From: a virus
Strand: one strand, 5' to 3'
Virus record (IMG/VR): IMGVR_UViG_3300020723_000018
Location: 1-29,262 of that record
Length of the DNA stretch: 29,262 nt
A program made the translations under genes and the position numbers. Shown piece by piece: positions 12,873-21,523 of this stretch. The notes under the pieces are model-generated. The model searched no databases. It saw only the letters and a list, made by a program, of their open reading frames with translations, and was not told the origin of the DNA. Position 1 is the stretch's first letter; every line of letters begins with the position of its first letter.

Positions 12873-13477
12873 TGCCTTTCATTCTTAATGAAGAAGCTGC
12901 CCTAAAGACCCTGCTCTCTGGCATGACAGTATCGGATGGTGGAAACTCTGCTCGCCCTGTAGGTGTATTCTATGGACAGCCTGATAAGGAAATCCGTCAG
13001 CAGTCTTATCCCTACATCACTATTGATCTTGTAGGAATCTCTGAAGAGGTTGACCGTGCACACCGTGGCGCTGTAGTTATCCCAACAGATACTATGTATA
13101 CCCCAGAAGGTGTTACCAGCTCTAATACCGTGGTTAACTACCCTATCCCTGTTCAGCTTCTTTATCAAGTAACTACGTGGTCTCGTCAGCCTCGCCATGA
13201 TCGCCAGATCATCGCACAGCTGCTTTCTTCTGGTAGACTACCATTTAGATTTGGGTATCTCAACATACCTCAAGACGGAACAAGACGCCGTTTGGATATG
13301 TTGGGATTCTCAAAAAGAGATACTACTGAGGGCGAAAAGCGTCTATTCAGTAACGTCTATAACATCCGGATAAGTGCAGAAATCTTTGAAGATGTACTTG
13401 TTCAGTTGTACGAAGTAACACAAAATCCTACAATCACGTTCACAAACCAAACGGTATCCTTTACCGCCCCGCTATAA
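12872..13477 (+). CDS. Putative tail-terminator / neck protein (201 aa)
   Basis: An N-terminal helix (NEEAALKTLLSGM) is followed by a strand-rich body: RPVGVFYGQPDKEIRQQSYP, YITIDLVGISEEVDRAH, YPIPVQLLYQVTTWSRQPRH and DRQIIAQLLSSGRLPFRFGY. It ends with a long pair of strands. The helix-strand layout with VxLxYQVTxWSRxxRHDRxIxxxL is typical of proteins encoded just before the sheath in contractile phages (tail terminator/completion, compare T4 gp15 or lambda gpU functionally). It would cap the tube and join the tail to the neck. The family is inferred from pattern and gene order. Confidence 0.6.
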   Translation: MPFILNEEAALKTLLSGMTVSDGGNSARPVGVFYGQPDKEIRQQSYPYITIDLVGISEEVDRAHRGAVVIPTDTMYTPEGVTSSNTVVNYPIPVQLLYQVTTWSRQPRHDRQIIAQLLSSGRLPFRFGYLNIPQDGTRRRLDMLGFSKRDTTEGEKRLFSNVYNIRISAEIFEDVLVQLYEVTQNPTITFTNQTVSFTAPL

Positions 13478-13487
13478 ATCGTATATT
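13460..13487 (+). promoter_or_regulatory. Possible promoter upstream of the tail sheath gene
   Basis: TTTACC (13460-13465), a 16-base spacer and TATATT (13482-13487) resemble a sigma70-type -35/-10 pair (4/6 and 5/6 matches). The spacer also contains TATAAATC, close to the T4 late-promoter core TATAAATA. The 44-bp gap before the sheath is among the largest intergenic gaps in the window and has AAGGAG at 13508-13513. Which sigma factor would use it is unknown. Confidence 0.35.
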
Positions 13488-13521
13488 TAAGATAACAACC
13501 TAACCCTAAGGAGTAACCGGA

Positions 13522-15288
13522 ATGGCAACATTTGCCCGCCCCGGAGTCTATATCCAAGAAGTGGCTCTACCTCAGGCGATTACACCTGCAAATACTTCAA
13601 CAGCAGTTGCTGCATTTGTTGGTGCTCTTGCTCAAGGTCCAACAGCCGCTCCAGCATACGTAAGTACCTGGAACGACTTCAAGAACACATTCGGTGGACT
13701 ATCAGACTCTTACCCAACCACTTGGGCTGCCTATAACTATTTTTCTAATGGCGGTCGTGGTTTGTATGTAAAGCGTGTAGTAGGATCAGGATCAACCTCA
13801 GCGTCAACAGCTATTACTGATGGCTTGTCAGGAACACTTACAGCTACAGTAACAGCAGCTAGCGCCGCAACAGGTACTGTCACATATACAGCTAACAATA
13901 CATTCTCAGCAGGTCAGACAGTAACAATTACTGGCCTCTCTACCTCAGCTTTTAACTTGAGCGGTGTAACAATCGCATCAGCTACAAGCTCACAGTTCAC
14001 TGTAACAAATGCAGCTACAGGCACAGCAGTAACAGGTGCTTCAGCTACAGCTACAGTAACTTTGACACCATCAAACGTCTTTACTTTGACTGCTCTTAAC
14101 CCAGGTTCATGGGGAAATAACTATGCAGTACAGGTAACTTCAGCAGGTGTTTCTAACCGCTTTGGTCTAAACATCTACGCATCTTCAATCGTAAACGGAA
14201 TCACATCATCTACTTTGGTTGAATCCTACTCAGATTTGAGCATGTCCTCAACAGACTCTAACTACATTGGCGCAGTTATTGCTGCTCAATCTAACCTAGT
14301 AAGCGTTGGAACAATCAACTCTGCTAAGTTCCCAGGAGTTACTAGCTCAAACGTTAGCCTAACTTCAGGTGTTGACGGAGCCGCCCCAGCACGTACAGAT
14401 TATGCAGCTGGATGGACAACATACGATGCAGTTGCTACAAGCTTGGTTATCTATGCAGCTGATGCTCCATATGCTTCTACAGCTACATTGACCGCACAGA
14501 TCCATGGAGACGCAGTAGCTTATGCAGCTACTCGTACAGACTGCTTTGCAGTTATTGATACTCCATCAGGACTAGCAAATGCCGCTGCTGCACAACAGCA
14601 GGTCACAGCAACATCTGCAATCTTTGCCGCAGCAACTTCAGGCGGAATTGCAGCTGCTTACTGGCCTTGGGTTAACATCCCAGATCCAACAAAGATCCCA
14701 GGAGCAGTTCGTCTACAGGCTCCAGGTGCTGCAGTAGTTGGACAGTACACATTTACAGATGCAAACCGTGGTCCAGCAAAAGCTCCAGCAGGTCTTCAGA
14801 ACCGTATTGCTCTTGCAGTATCTACTGAACACAACTTCACAAATGCTGAGCTTGATACACTCAACACATCATCAGACCCAATCAACACTATCCGTCAGGT
14901 ACCTGGCGCAGGTATTGTAGTTATGGGTGCTCGTACTCTTGATAACACTCCTAACAACCGTTATATCAATATCCGCCGTTCTTTGATTTACATCGAAAAG
15001 CGCCTTACTGATCTAACATCGTTCGCTCTATTTGAGAACAATGACGAGCGTCTATGGAATCAAATCAATACAGCAGTAAGCAGCTTCCTATTCTCATATT
15101 GGAATACTGGAAACTTGCGTGGAAATACTTCCGCTCAGGCTTACTACGTAATCTGTGACGGACGTAACAACTCATTTACTGATATCCAAAACGGTAAGGT
15201 AAATATCACAGTTGGCGTCGCACTAGAATATCCAGCAGAGTTCGTTGTCATTCAGATCGGACAACTAACAGGAAACGCTACGGCGTAA
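13522..15288 (+). CDS. Tail sheath protein with inserted beta domain
   Basis: The N-terminus MATFARPGVYIQEVALPQAI is the classic phage sheath start (Phage_sheath_1 family), followed by STAVAAFVGALAQGP, a WNDFKNTFGG segment and FFxNGGRGLYVKRVVG. The C-terminal domain has NTIRQVPGAGIVVMGARTLD, YINIRRSLIYIEKRL, FALFENNDERLWNQINTAVSSF and a final NITVGVALEYPAEFVVIQI strand set, as expected for a contracting sheath subunit. Residues about 104-182 are a Thr/Ala-rich beta insert between the usual N-terminal strands and FTLTALNPGSWGNN. It contains FSAGQTVTITGLSTSAFNLS and FTVTNAATG. At 588 aa the protein is in the normal sheath size range. AAGGAG lies eight bases upstream. It polymerises around the tube from the next gene. 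Confidence 0.95.
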   Translation: MATFARPGVYIQEVALPQAITPANTSTAVAAFVGALAQGPTAAPAYVSTWNDFKNTFGGLSDSYPTTWAAYNYFSNGGRGLYVKRVVGSGSTSASTAITDGLSGTLTATVTAASAATGTVTYTANNTFSAGQTVTITGLSTSAFNLSGVTIASATSSQFTVTNAATGTAVTGASATATVTLTPSNVFTLTALNPGSWGNNYAVQVTSAGVSNRFGLNIYASSIVNGITSSTLVESYSDLSMSSTDSNYIGAVIAAQSNLVSVGTINSAKFPGVTSSNVSLTSGVDGAAPARTDYAAGWTTYDAVATSLVIYAADAPYASTATLTAQIHGDAVAYAATRTDCFAVIDTPSGLANAAAAQQQVTATSAIFAAATSGGIAAAYWPWVNIPDPTKIPGAVRLQAPGAAVVGQYTFTDANRGPAKAPAGLQNRIALAVSTEHNFTNAELDTLNTSSDPINTIRQVPGAGIVVMGARTLDNTPNNRYINIRRSLIYIEKRLTDLTSFALFENNDERLWNQINTAVSSFLFSYWNTGNLRGNTSAQAYYVICDGRNNSFTDIQNGKVNITVGVALEYPAEFVVIQIGQLTGNATA

Positions 15289-15302
15289 GGAGATAATGAC
15301 AA

Positions 15303-15965
15303 ATGGCAACTAACCTAAATGTTCTAAGTACCTTACTTACGGATCCAGTCCGTAATTTTAAGTTCCTTGTGCAATTTACACCTGTAGCTCCAGATGGTGC
15401 TACACCTGACACATACTGGGGAACCAGTGCTGCTCAAGGTGGATCAAATGCATTTGGTACTATGGGCTTCGTATCTCTTTCAGGTCTAAGCGTAGCGACA
15501 GAGTCAATTGCTTACCGTGAAGGCGGATACAACACCAACGTCCACCAGATTCCTGGACAATCTTCGTTCACACCTATCACTCTTTCTAAGGGTGTTATGT
15601 TGGGACAGATGGGAAATGCTGATTGGATGAAGCGCTTGTTTACAGTTGTTACACCAGGTGTGACAACCGCAGCAGGTTCTCAATTCCGTGTTAACTTGGA
15701 TATCCAGGTTCTTACACATCCTAACCCAACAGGTTCAGCAGGAAGCGACGATACAGTCGCAGCTTCAACACCTTATGGACAACATACCTCAATGCGTTTC
15801 AAGGTCTACAATGCCTGGATTACTTCCTTGTCATATAGCAACTTGGATGCAGGAGCTAATACCCTCATGGTTGAAGAGATTCAGCTTGTACATGAAGGCT
15901 TTGACGTAACATACGCAACAGGATACACAAAGGCAGGAACTGCACCAGCTGTTACCGGCCAGTAA
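15303..15965 (+). CDS. Tail tube protein (T4 gp19-like)
   Basis: The order matches the T4 gp19 tail-tube family. It begins DPVRNFKFLVQFTP at about 14-27, then GFVSLSGLSVATESIAYREG and GYNTNVHQIPGQSSFTPITL, then LSKGVML...DWMKRLFTVV. It ends with strands (RFKVYNAWITSLSYSNLDAG, MVEEIQLVHEGFDV). The SGLsxxxExixYREGGxNxxxxxxPGxxxfxxitLxkG signature is strong. The 220-aa length is somewhat longer than T4 gp19. The gene lies directly after the sheath, the standard order. The product stacks as hexameric rings forming the inner tube through which DNA passes. Confidence 0.93.
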   Translation: MATNLNVLSTLLTDPVRNFKFLVQFTPVAPDGATPDTYWGTSAAQGGSNAFGTMGFVSLSGLSVATESIAYREGGYNTNVHQIPGQSSFTPITLSKGVMLGQMGNADWMKRLFTVVTPGVTTAAGSQFRVNLDIQVLTHPNPTGSAGSDDTVAASTPYGQHTSMRFKVYNAWITSLSYSNLDAGANTLMVEEIQLVHEGFDVTYATGYTKAGTAPAVTGQ

Positions 15966-15989
15966 TCAAACTAACTAAAGGTATATAAA

Positions 15990-16805
15990 ATGACTACTAA
16001 TAAGACTATTAATGCGGCACAAGATCCACAAGTAGCAAATAAACTTGCTGCAGATGCAATGTCTGCTCAGGAGGCAACCGTAAAGGCACTAAAGCCTGAA
16101 ACCAAGTTGCCTCCTGCAACAGATGTTACATTGCCTGCTGGACTACTTGATCCGTTTACCGGATTGATTACCGCAGCAGAAGTAAGGGAGCTTACCGGTA
16201 TTGATGAAGAGGCAATCTCTAAAATCACAGACACAGGTAAGGCTCTTCTTACTATTTTAAGCCGGGGAACTGTAAAGATCGGTGAAGAAGCATCTACTGA
16301 AGGTCTTCTTGACTCCCTATATGCAGGAGACCGTGAGGCTATTCTCCTAGCTATTAGGAAGGTAACCTTTGGGTCAGATGTAAAGCTTGGCCCTGCTAAC
16401 TGCCCACACTGTGGTGAAGAGCAGGTCTTTGATATTGATCTAGACAAAGATGTTCCAGTAAAGACCCTAGAAGGTCCTGGAGAATTTGTACTAGATTGTA
16501 AGGTAGGAAAGGTTGTAGTTACACTGCCAAAGGGCTCAGCTCAGAAAGCAATCGTAGCTTCAAACAACAAAACTACTGCAGAATTAGATACAATTATCTT
16601 AAGTCACTGTGTAGTATCTATCAATGATGCTCCTGTGATTGATCCTAGCGTGGTTAGAAACCTAAGCATTAAGGATCGCAGAGATATTTTAGAAGAGATT
16701 ACAAACCGCAACCCTGGCCCACAACTCAGTGAAATTAAAGTACCTTGCAGTGCCTGCGGCACGGAGGTACCGCTTCCGCTAACCTTGGCGGAGTTGTTTC
16801 GCTAA
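15990..16805 (+). CDS. Putative tail-assembly chaperone / T4 gp26-like protein (271 aa)
   Basis: It lies between tube and tape measure, the usual place for a tail-assembly chaperone. A hydrophilic N-terminus (to about 45) is followed by TLPAGLLDPFTGLITAAEVR, a helical region including LLDSLYAGDREAILLAIRKV, and CPHCGEEQVFDID with Cys138/Cys141. Further on are IILSHCVVSI, a helical IKDRRDILEEITNRN, and VPCSACGTEVPLPLTLAELF with Cys253/Cys256. The two CxxC pairs could form one zinc site. The LYxGDRxxxLLxIRxxTFG...CPxCG pattern is what I associate with T4-type baseplate hub assembly (gp26/gp51-like) and related chaperones. The stop at 16803 is followed in the +1 frame by a continuous 144-nt coding tail, suggesting frameshift extension. 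Confidence 0.65.
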   Translation: MTTNKTINAAQDPQVANKLAADAMSAQEATVKALKPETKLPPATDVTLPAGLLDPFTGLITAAEVRELTGIDEEAISKITDTGKALLTILSRGTVKIGEEASTEGLLDSLYAGDREAILLAIRKVTFGSDVKLGPANCPHCGEEQVFDIDLDKDVPVKTLEGPGEFVLDCKVGKVVVTLPKGSAQKAIVASNNKTTAELDTIILSHCVVSINDAPVIDPSVVRNLSIKDRRDILEEITNRNPGPQLSEIKVPCSACGTEVPLPLTLAELFR

Positions 16806-16947
16806 CGAAATAAACTATGAGACTCTCATAGAGATGTATGACTTAATAAGTCAATACTATCCTGGATGGTCTCTTACGGAACTACGTTCTCTAAGTTTAA
16901 GGGAACGTCTTAACTGGTTGAATAGAGCTACAGGAAGAAGGCGGTGA
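16804..16947 (+). CDS. Probable +1 frameshift extension of the 15990 gene
   Basis: In the frame one base ahead of the upstream gene, an open stretch runs from 16783 to the TGA at 16945-16947. After the stop of the 0 frame it reads NEINYETLIEMYDLISQYYP, then GWSLTELRSLSLRERLNWL and NRATGRRR. This is protein-like: amphipathic helices with a Y.GW(S/T)xxE(L/I)RxLxxRERxxW pattern, typical of the small downstream part of tail-assembly chaperones. At 16797-16802, TTT CGC is followed by TAA. A Phe tRNA on TTT could slip to TTC, giving LAELF-ANEINYE. An independent start at ATG 16834 is possible but has only GAG before it. It fills the gap before the tape-measure gene. Confidence 0.55.
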   Translation, partial: NEINYETLIEMYDLISQYYPGWSLTELRSLSLRERLNWLNRATGRRR

Positions 16948-16952
16948 TTTAA

Positions 16953-19625
16953 ATGGCAGATGCTTTTGGCAATATGGTCGGAGCCTCAGATACACCTGAG
17001 GGTCTAGGTACTGTTGGCAGTACATCTTTTGACGACATGCCTAAAGAACTTCTTAAGCTCTTTACAGAAGTAGAAAAAGTTGTCAAGCGAATCAGTGACG
17101 ACTGGAAGAGCACATCTGCCGATATTAAAAAGACTTCCGGTCTTGTTGGCTCACAGAATGTGGGTTCAGGAAGACTAGGGCTAGGTTCATTTAGCCCAGC
17201 TCAAGCTGCAACCGGTCTAGGACTAGGCGTTGTAGCTGTAGGTGCCACAGCTATGTCAATGGCACCAAGCACCATGGCTGCAGTAACTCAAGCTATGGGT
17301 GCATCAACTTATGCCGGTTTTGCTGGCATGTCAAATATGCAGGCAACCCGAATGGCCAACTCTCAAGTTGGTATGGGTGCCACAAGCGCTATGGGTCCAA
17401 CCATGGCTGCTATGACTTTATCTAACATGGGTTACACAGCTAACTCAATGAGCTCTCAGAATGTCATGACTCAGATTGCAGGCTTGAGTGCCATGACTGG
17501 CATGAGCAACGAACAAGTTGCCGGTGCTATGGGTGGCGTTAATGGAATGAACTTTCTGCGTCTTGGTATCCGTGTTCGTGATAGTCAAGGTAACTTGCTC
17601 CCACCTAATCAGATTGTTAACTCTGTCTACAACGCCCTCTTCCGTGGACAAAAGATTTCTGCACAGCAGGCTTCAACAGCAGTTCTTAATCCTGGCGGTA
17701 AAGGTTATCAAGTACTTCAGCAAGTAGCTGGCGGCAACCAGGCCTTGATGCAGACTCTTCAGTCGGGCATCATGGCCCGTGCTCAAATTGGAAGCGACAT
17801 TACTTCCTCTCAAATGGGCAATGCTAAGACCATGCTTGGAGCTATGAATGTTGATAAGTCAAGCCCTATGTACTCCAACTTCACAAACAACACTGCTCAA
17901 GCTGGAGCCCTTGCCGCAACAGAGCAGGGATTAGTTGGCGGATACAACACTGCCTTAAATACCAATGCCGCTTTAACCAATGATTTTACTAGCGTAGCTA
18001 ATGCTGCTAAAGGCGTCACTAGTGCTTTAATGGGCCTCAAAGGAATCTTAGACACGTTCCCAGGAGCAGGTAACGTTGGAGGTACTCTTTCAGGTATTGG
18101 AAGCGCAGCGGCCTCTGCAGGCATTAATGCATATGCTACTAAGCGTGCGTTAAAAGGTGTGCTTGGTAAACCAGCAGAAAAAGCAATTGGCCCAGTAATG
18201 TCAAACGGAAAGTTTGTAAAAAAGGGTGAGTCTTTCTTAGGAAAAGCATTTAACTTTGTTAAAGGCCAGTTCCATAACCCATTTAAGGGTAGCAGTATTT
18301 TAGAAGATCTTGCTTTGGGTGCAGAAGACGCTTTAGCTGTTGGTGAAACAGCTGCAGTAGCTGCTGCTGCAGGAGGAGCTTATGACCACGGTAACATGGG
18401 TCATACAGGTATTGGTGGGCCAATAAGCGGAGGACACCAAAATGTCACCCCTGTTCCTAGAGGAACACCTGTAACATCTCCTTACGGACAACGTGGTGGT
18501 GGAGCAAAGACTAAAGGATTCCACGCAGGTCTTGACTTTGGCGCTAAGTTGGGTACTAAGGTTTACGCTCACGATGATGGTGTTGTAACCATTGTTGGTA
18601 ACGGCGGAGGTTACGGTAACTATATTGAAATTGACCATGGCTCATACAGAACCCGCTATGCACACTTAAAGCAGATCTCAGTATCAAGAGGTCAAAAAGT
18701 TTCTGGTGGAACAGTTATTGGTCTATCCGGTAACACAGGTAACTCAACTGGCCCACACCTTCACTTTGAAGTTCTTGTTAATGGCAAGAAGGTTAACCCA
18801 GCCCCATATCTACAGGGGGCTACATCGGGCACACCTGGTTCAAAGACAACAACTCCTACAGGATCTGGTTTATCTAGCCAAGATATAAACTCTCTCATTA
18901 GCAGCCTTGCCTCTACACCAGGAAGCACAGCTTTGGATAATATGTTTGGACAGAATGCCGGACACAACTTGGGTGATGGAAGGTCACTATCCTTTATTAA
19001 GGGAAAGACTTCTGTTACTGCGGGAACTATTTTGGGAACAGGTAGCCAACAAGATTGGGCTAAGACTCTTCTCACAAAGCTAGGAAAGCCTGTAACAAAA
19101 GATAATATTACAGCCCTTACAACTTGGTCTGCTTGGGAAGGTGGCCAGTGGCATAACTCTGCACACTACAACCCACTTAATACTACCCAGGGTGAAAAGG
19201 GCGCAACTAACATGAACTCCGAAGGTGTTAAGTCCTACACCAGCTGGGATCAAGGCTACCAAGCAACTATCCAGACTTTAAATAATGGGCTCTATAAGAG
19301 CATTCTTTCTGCGCTTACTGCAGGTAACAATACGGCAGCAGTTCTTACTGCGGTAGACCAATCGCCTTGGGGAACACACATCCCAGGTTACGGTGGACCT
19401 ACTGGAGATCTAGGAACAGCCTCTATTGCTTCTAGACTGCCTACTGGTGTAGGTGGTCCTTCTGTGGTAACCTCTTCTGCTCATGGTGGGGCAGTAGTTG
19501 TAAACCTAAATATGAAGGTACAGATTGCTCAATCAAGCGTAGCTGAAGCTAAGCGGCTAGTAAGTATGGTGGGTCAAGAATTGAAGAACAGCGCAGTGCT
19601 TAAGAGCCTTGGAGGAGCTATCTAA
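16953..19625 (+). CDS. Tape-measure protein with M23 peptidase and a second hydrolase-like domain
   Basis: An 890-aa protein after tube and chaperone genes, the tape-measure position. Residues about 20-60 are helical and charged. About 86-117 is a Gly/Ala/Met-rich hydrophobic stretch, and the Met/Ala/Gln-rich body extends to about 440. At about 505-625 there is a complete M23 (LytM-type) zinc endopeptidase: SPYGQRGG, HAGLDFGA (His524, Asp528), YAHL (His571) and GPHLHFEV (His602, His604). At about 697-815 a second domain (WAKTLLTKLGKPVT, WSAWEGGQWHNSAHYNPLNT, SWDQGYQATIQTL) resembles a module of actinophage lysins and tape measures. It probably has wall-degrading activity. Tail length would be set by the helical part. 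The cell-wall domains presumably act during injection. Confidence 0.85.
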   Translation: MADAFGNMVGASDTPEGLGTVGSTSFDDMPKELLKLFTEVEKVVKRISDDWKSTSADIKKTSGLVGSQNVGSGRLGLGSFSPAQAATGLGLGVVAVGATAMSMAPSTMAAVTQAMGASTYAGFAGMSNMQATRMANSQVGMGATSAMGPTMAAMTLSNMGYTANSMSSQNVMTQIAGLSAMTGMSNEQVAGAMGGVNGMNFLRLGIRVRDSQGNLLPPNQIVNSVYNALFRGQKISAQQASTAVLNPGGKGYQVLQQVAGGNQALMQTLQSGIMARAQIGSDITSSQMGNAKTMLGAMNVDKSSPMYSNFTNNTAQAGALAATEQGLVGGYNTALNTNAALTNDFTSVANAAKGVTSALMGLKGILDTFPGAGNVGGTLSGIGSAAASAGINAYATKRALKGVLGKPAEKAIGPVMSNGKFVKKGESFLGKAFNFVKGQFHNPFKGSSILEDLALGAEDALAVGETAAVAAAAGGAYDHGNMGHTGIGGPISGGHQNVTPVPRGTPVTSPYGQRGGGAKTKGFHAGLDFGAKLGTKVYAHDDGVVTIVGNGGGYGNYIEIDHGSYRTRYAHLKQISVSRGQKVSGGTVIGLSGNTGNSTGPHLHFEVLVNGKKVNPAPYLQGATSGTPGSKTTTPTGSGLSSQDINSLISSLASTPGSTALDNMFGQNAGHNLGDGRSLSFIKGKTSVTAGTILGTGSQQDWAKTLLTKLGKPVTKDNITALTTWSAWEGGQWHNSAHYNPLNTTQGEKGATNMNSEGVKSYTSWDQGYQATIQTLNNGLYKSILSALTAGNNTAAVLTAVDQSPWGTHIPGYGGPTGDLGTASIASRLPTGVGGPSVVTSSAHGGAVVVNLNMKVQIAQSSVAEAKRLVSMVGQELKNSAVLKSLGGAI

Positions 19626-21523
19626 TGGCAACCACATATTCTTATGGGTATACAGTACAGACCTATGTTGATTGGAAGCAATCTGCTACCACTGAACCTT
19701 TGGCTGTAAGTCTAGGTGGTGCTACTTTTGATCCATCAATTTATCCTAACCTTATTCAGATTCAAGCTGAGCCAACAGTTTCTCAGCTAGCTACCCCTAC
19801 TGTAACAAAGTTTGAGGTTCAGGTAGGGTTTACTGTTCATTATTTAGTTCGTGTATATCAAATTAAAAATGTAAGCGGCGTCAAAACCTACTACTGGTTA
19901 ACAGGAAATGATGTCGGTACCGGTTTGCATATGGATTTTGGTTCCGATAGTAAGTATTTTGATACGGGTGGAAGCGGAACATACATTGGTGCTCACACAA
20001 ATAGTGGGTCAAGCAATATTGTAAGTAGCCCATCTAGTGGGGCAGTCTACTGGTTTAGCACCCGCCTTCTTCAACCTAATACGGCTATTACTAACTATGT
20101 AAACTTATACTGTAGCTTCAGTCCAAACAACTTTCAAGGAACTTACGGTGGGGACACCAGCGTAGGAAACATTACTTCTCTTACTGCTCTTAATCAAATA
20201 CCTACTGTAACCGTAGGCACTGCCGTACCTATTCCTACCTACCCTAATGGTTTTACTACCTTTATTGAAAGCAAGAAAGAATGGACTACTGCTGGAAATG
20301 GTGGGGGCGGTGGATCTCTAAGCGTAGTATTTGACAAGTGTCAAAAACAATGGTTTGCTTTGTTTATTGGATCAACTACCTATGATCAAAAGACTGGCGC
20401 AGGAACATATAACTGGGCTACGTATACTGCAGGCGTGAGCGGCGACTCCTCAACATATAGGTACTTCAGTGGCCCATATCTTAATGTCAAGCAGACAGAC
20501 ACTAAAGGCATTACGGATGCTAAGACAAAGATACACGACATTATTCTTGCAGACTGTCAAGGCCAAACTACGGGTAGAGTCCCCGCACCTACAAAGCCAT
20601 CAAATGCAAACATACCTACAAACACTAATACTTCCAATCTTCCTTCTGCTAGGTTTAATCCATATCCTCACATTTTTAGTAGAAATCAACCTTATATTTC
20701 TAACCTAATTACAGGCTATGCATATAATGGTTCGCAGCTTGATGCAGTTACTGCTAGAGATGTAGTTTCTAAATATACTGCAGGGAATCAGGGAAAGATA
20801 TTTCAAGATCCTAAGGGTGCCGCTGCTTTGAATACCAACCCAGATAATATTAAAAACCTGGCTGTTGGAAAAGGTGAGACCGCTCCTCAATGGGGATTTA
20901 GATTTATGTATAACCCCACTACCTTTTCTTATAGCACTGCTGCAAGCAATAACGTAGATTGGACCCTTGGTTCTTCTGATCCGTCTGTTCTTCTACAGGG
21001 CAATCAGTCAGTAACCTTTGAGCTTTATTTAAACCGCATTATTGATATGTCCTACTTAAGAGACTATCCACAAGGCGGAAGTGATCTTGCTGGAGCATAT
21101 CCAAATACCGGGGGACTTTCAGAAGAGCATGTTCAAGGTATTTTAAACCGTGGTACTGAATATGACGTTGAGTTTTTGTACCGGGTATTAAATGGCGACC
21201 CACGTAAGAATGCCCTACTGCTTGACGAAAGCTATCGTGGTTCTGGAGTTACAGCAGATTTTGGATATACTACTGGTATGCCTTGCTGGCTTCAGCTTAA
21301 CGATAACCTAAGGTACTTTGGATCTGTAGCTAACCTTACAGTAAACCATATGATCTTTGATCTACGTATGGTTCCTGTATTGAGCGTAGTAAACATTACC
21401 TTTAGTAGGTACCCTGCTATTTGGAATAGCACTAATACTACTGGAAGTGTTAAGACTGTATCTGAAACAGCGTTTATCAATGCTGTTACAAGCGCAACTT
21501 CTTCGACAGGAACAAAGCCATGA
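19625..21523 (+). CDS. Baseplate / tail-tube-initiator-like structural protein (632 aa)
   Basis: TAATG overlap with the tape-measure stop. The N-terminal half (to about 315) is a beta-rich region unlike anything I recognise, with TYYWLTGNDVG, VYWFSTRLLQ and a GGGGGS turn at about 226. A Pro/Asn/Thr linker follows at about 319-345. The C-terminal part, from about 424, reads WGFRFMYNPTTFSYSTA, QSVTFELYLNRIIDM, GTEYDVEFLYRVLNG, LNDNLRYFGSVANLTVNH and VPVLSVVNITFSRYP. The F(R/Q)F(M/N)YNP(T/S) opening, long strand pairs and LxVxFxRYP end resemble the protein that, with a LysM partner, starts the tail tube on the baseplate of contractile systems. The next gene is LysM-like, which fits. Confidence 0.6.
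   Translation: MATTYSYGYTVQTYVDWKQSATTEPLAVSLGGATFDPSIYPNLIQIQAEPTVSQLATPTVTKFEVQVGFTVHYLVRVYQIKNVSGVKTYYWLTGNDVGTGLHMDFGSDSKYFDTGGSGTYIGAHTNSGSSNIVSSPSSGAVYWFSTRLLQPNTAITNYVNLYCSFSPNNFQGTYGGDTSVGNITSLTALNQIPTVTVGTAVPIPTYPNGFTTFIESKKEWTTAGNGGGGGSLSVVFDKCQKQWFALFIGSTTYDQKTGAGTYNWATYTAGVSGDSSTYRYFSGPYLNVKQTDTKGITDAKTKIHDIILADCQGQTTGRVPAPTKPSNANIPTNTNTSNLPSARFNPYPHIFSRNQPYISNLITGYAYNGSQLDAVTARDVVSKYTAGNQGKIFQDPKGAAALNTNPDNIKNLAVGKGETAPQWGFRFMYNPTTFSYSTAASNNVDWTLGSSDPSVLLQGNQSVTFELYLNRIIDMSYLRDYPQGGSDLAGAYPNTGGLSEEHVQGILNRGTEYDVEFLYRVLNGDPRKNALLLDESYRGSGVTADFGYTTGMPCWLQLNDNLRYFGSVANLTVNHMIFDLRMVPVLSVVNITFSRYPAIWNSTNTTGSVKTVSETAFINAVTSATSSTGTKP

Noticed and set aside
13830-14070. CRISPR-like or satellite repeat in the sheath gene
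   Set aside because: The repetitive ACAGCTACAGTAAC-like DNA reflects Thr/Ala/Val codon bias in a beta domain; there are no regular repeat and spacer units.
15980-15990. TATATAAAA before the chaperone gene as a T4-like late promoter
   Set aside because: It abuts the start codon and overlaps the AAGG ribosome-binding site, leaving no room for a leader.
16067-16447. 126-aa open frame on the - strand opposite the chaperone gene
   Set aside because: Antisense shadow of a gene with recognisable CxxC motifs; its Ser/Arg-rich product has no coherent pattern.
18333-18638. 101-aa - strand open frame opposite the M23 domain
   Set aside because: Lies opposite an intact catalytic domain; its Ser/Cys/Val-rich product is typical of reverse-strand translation.
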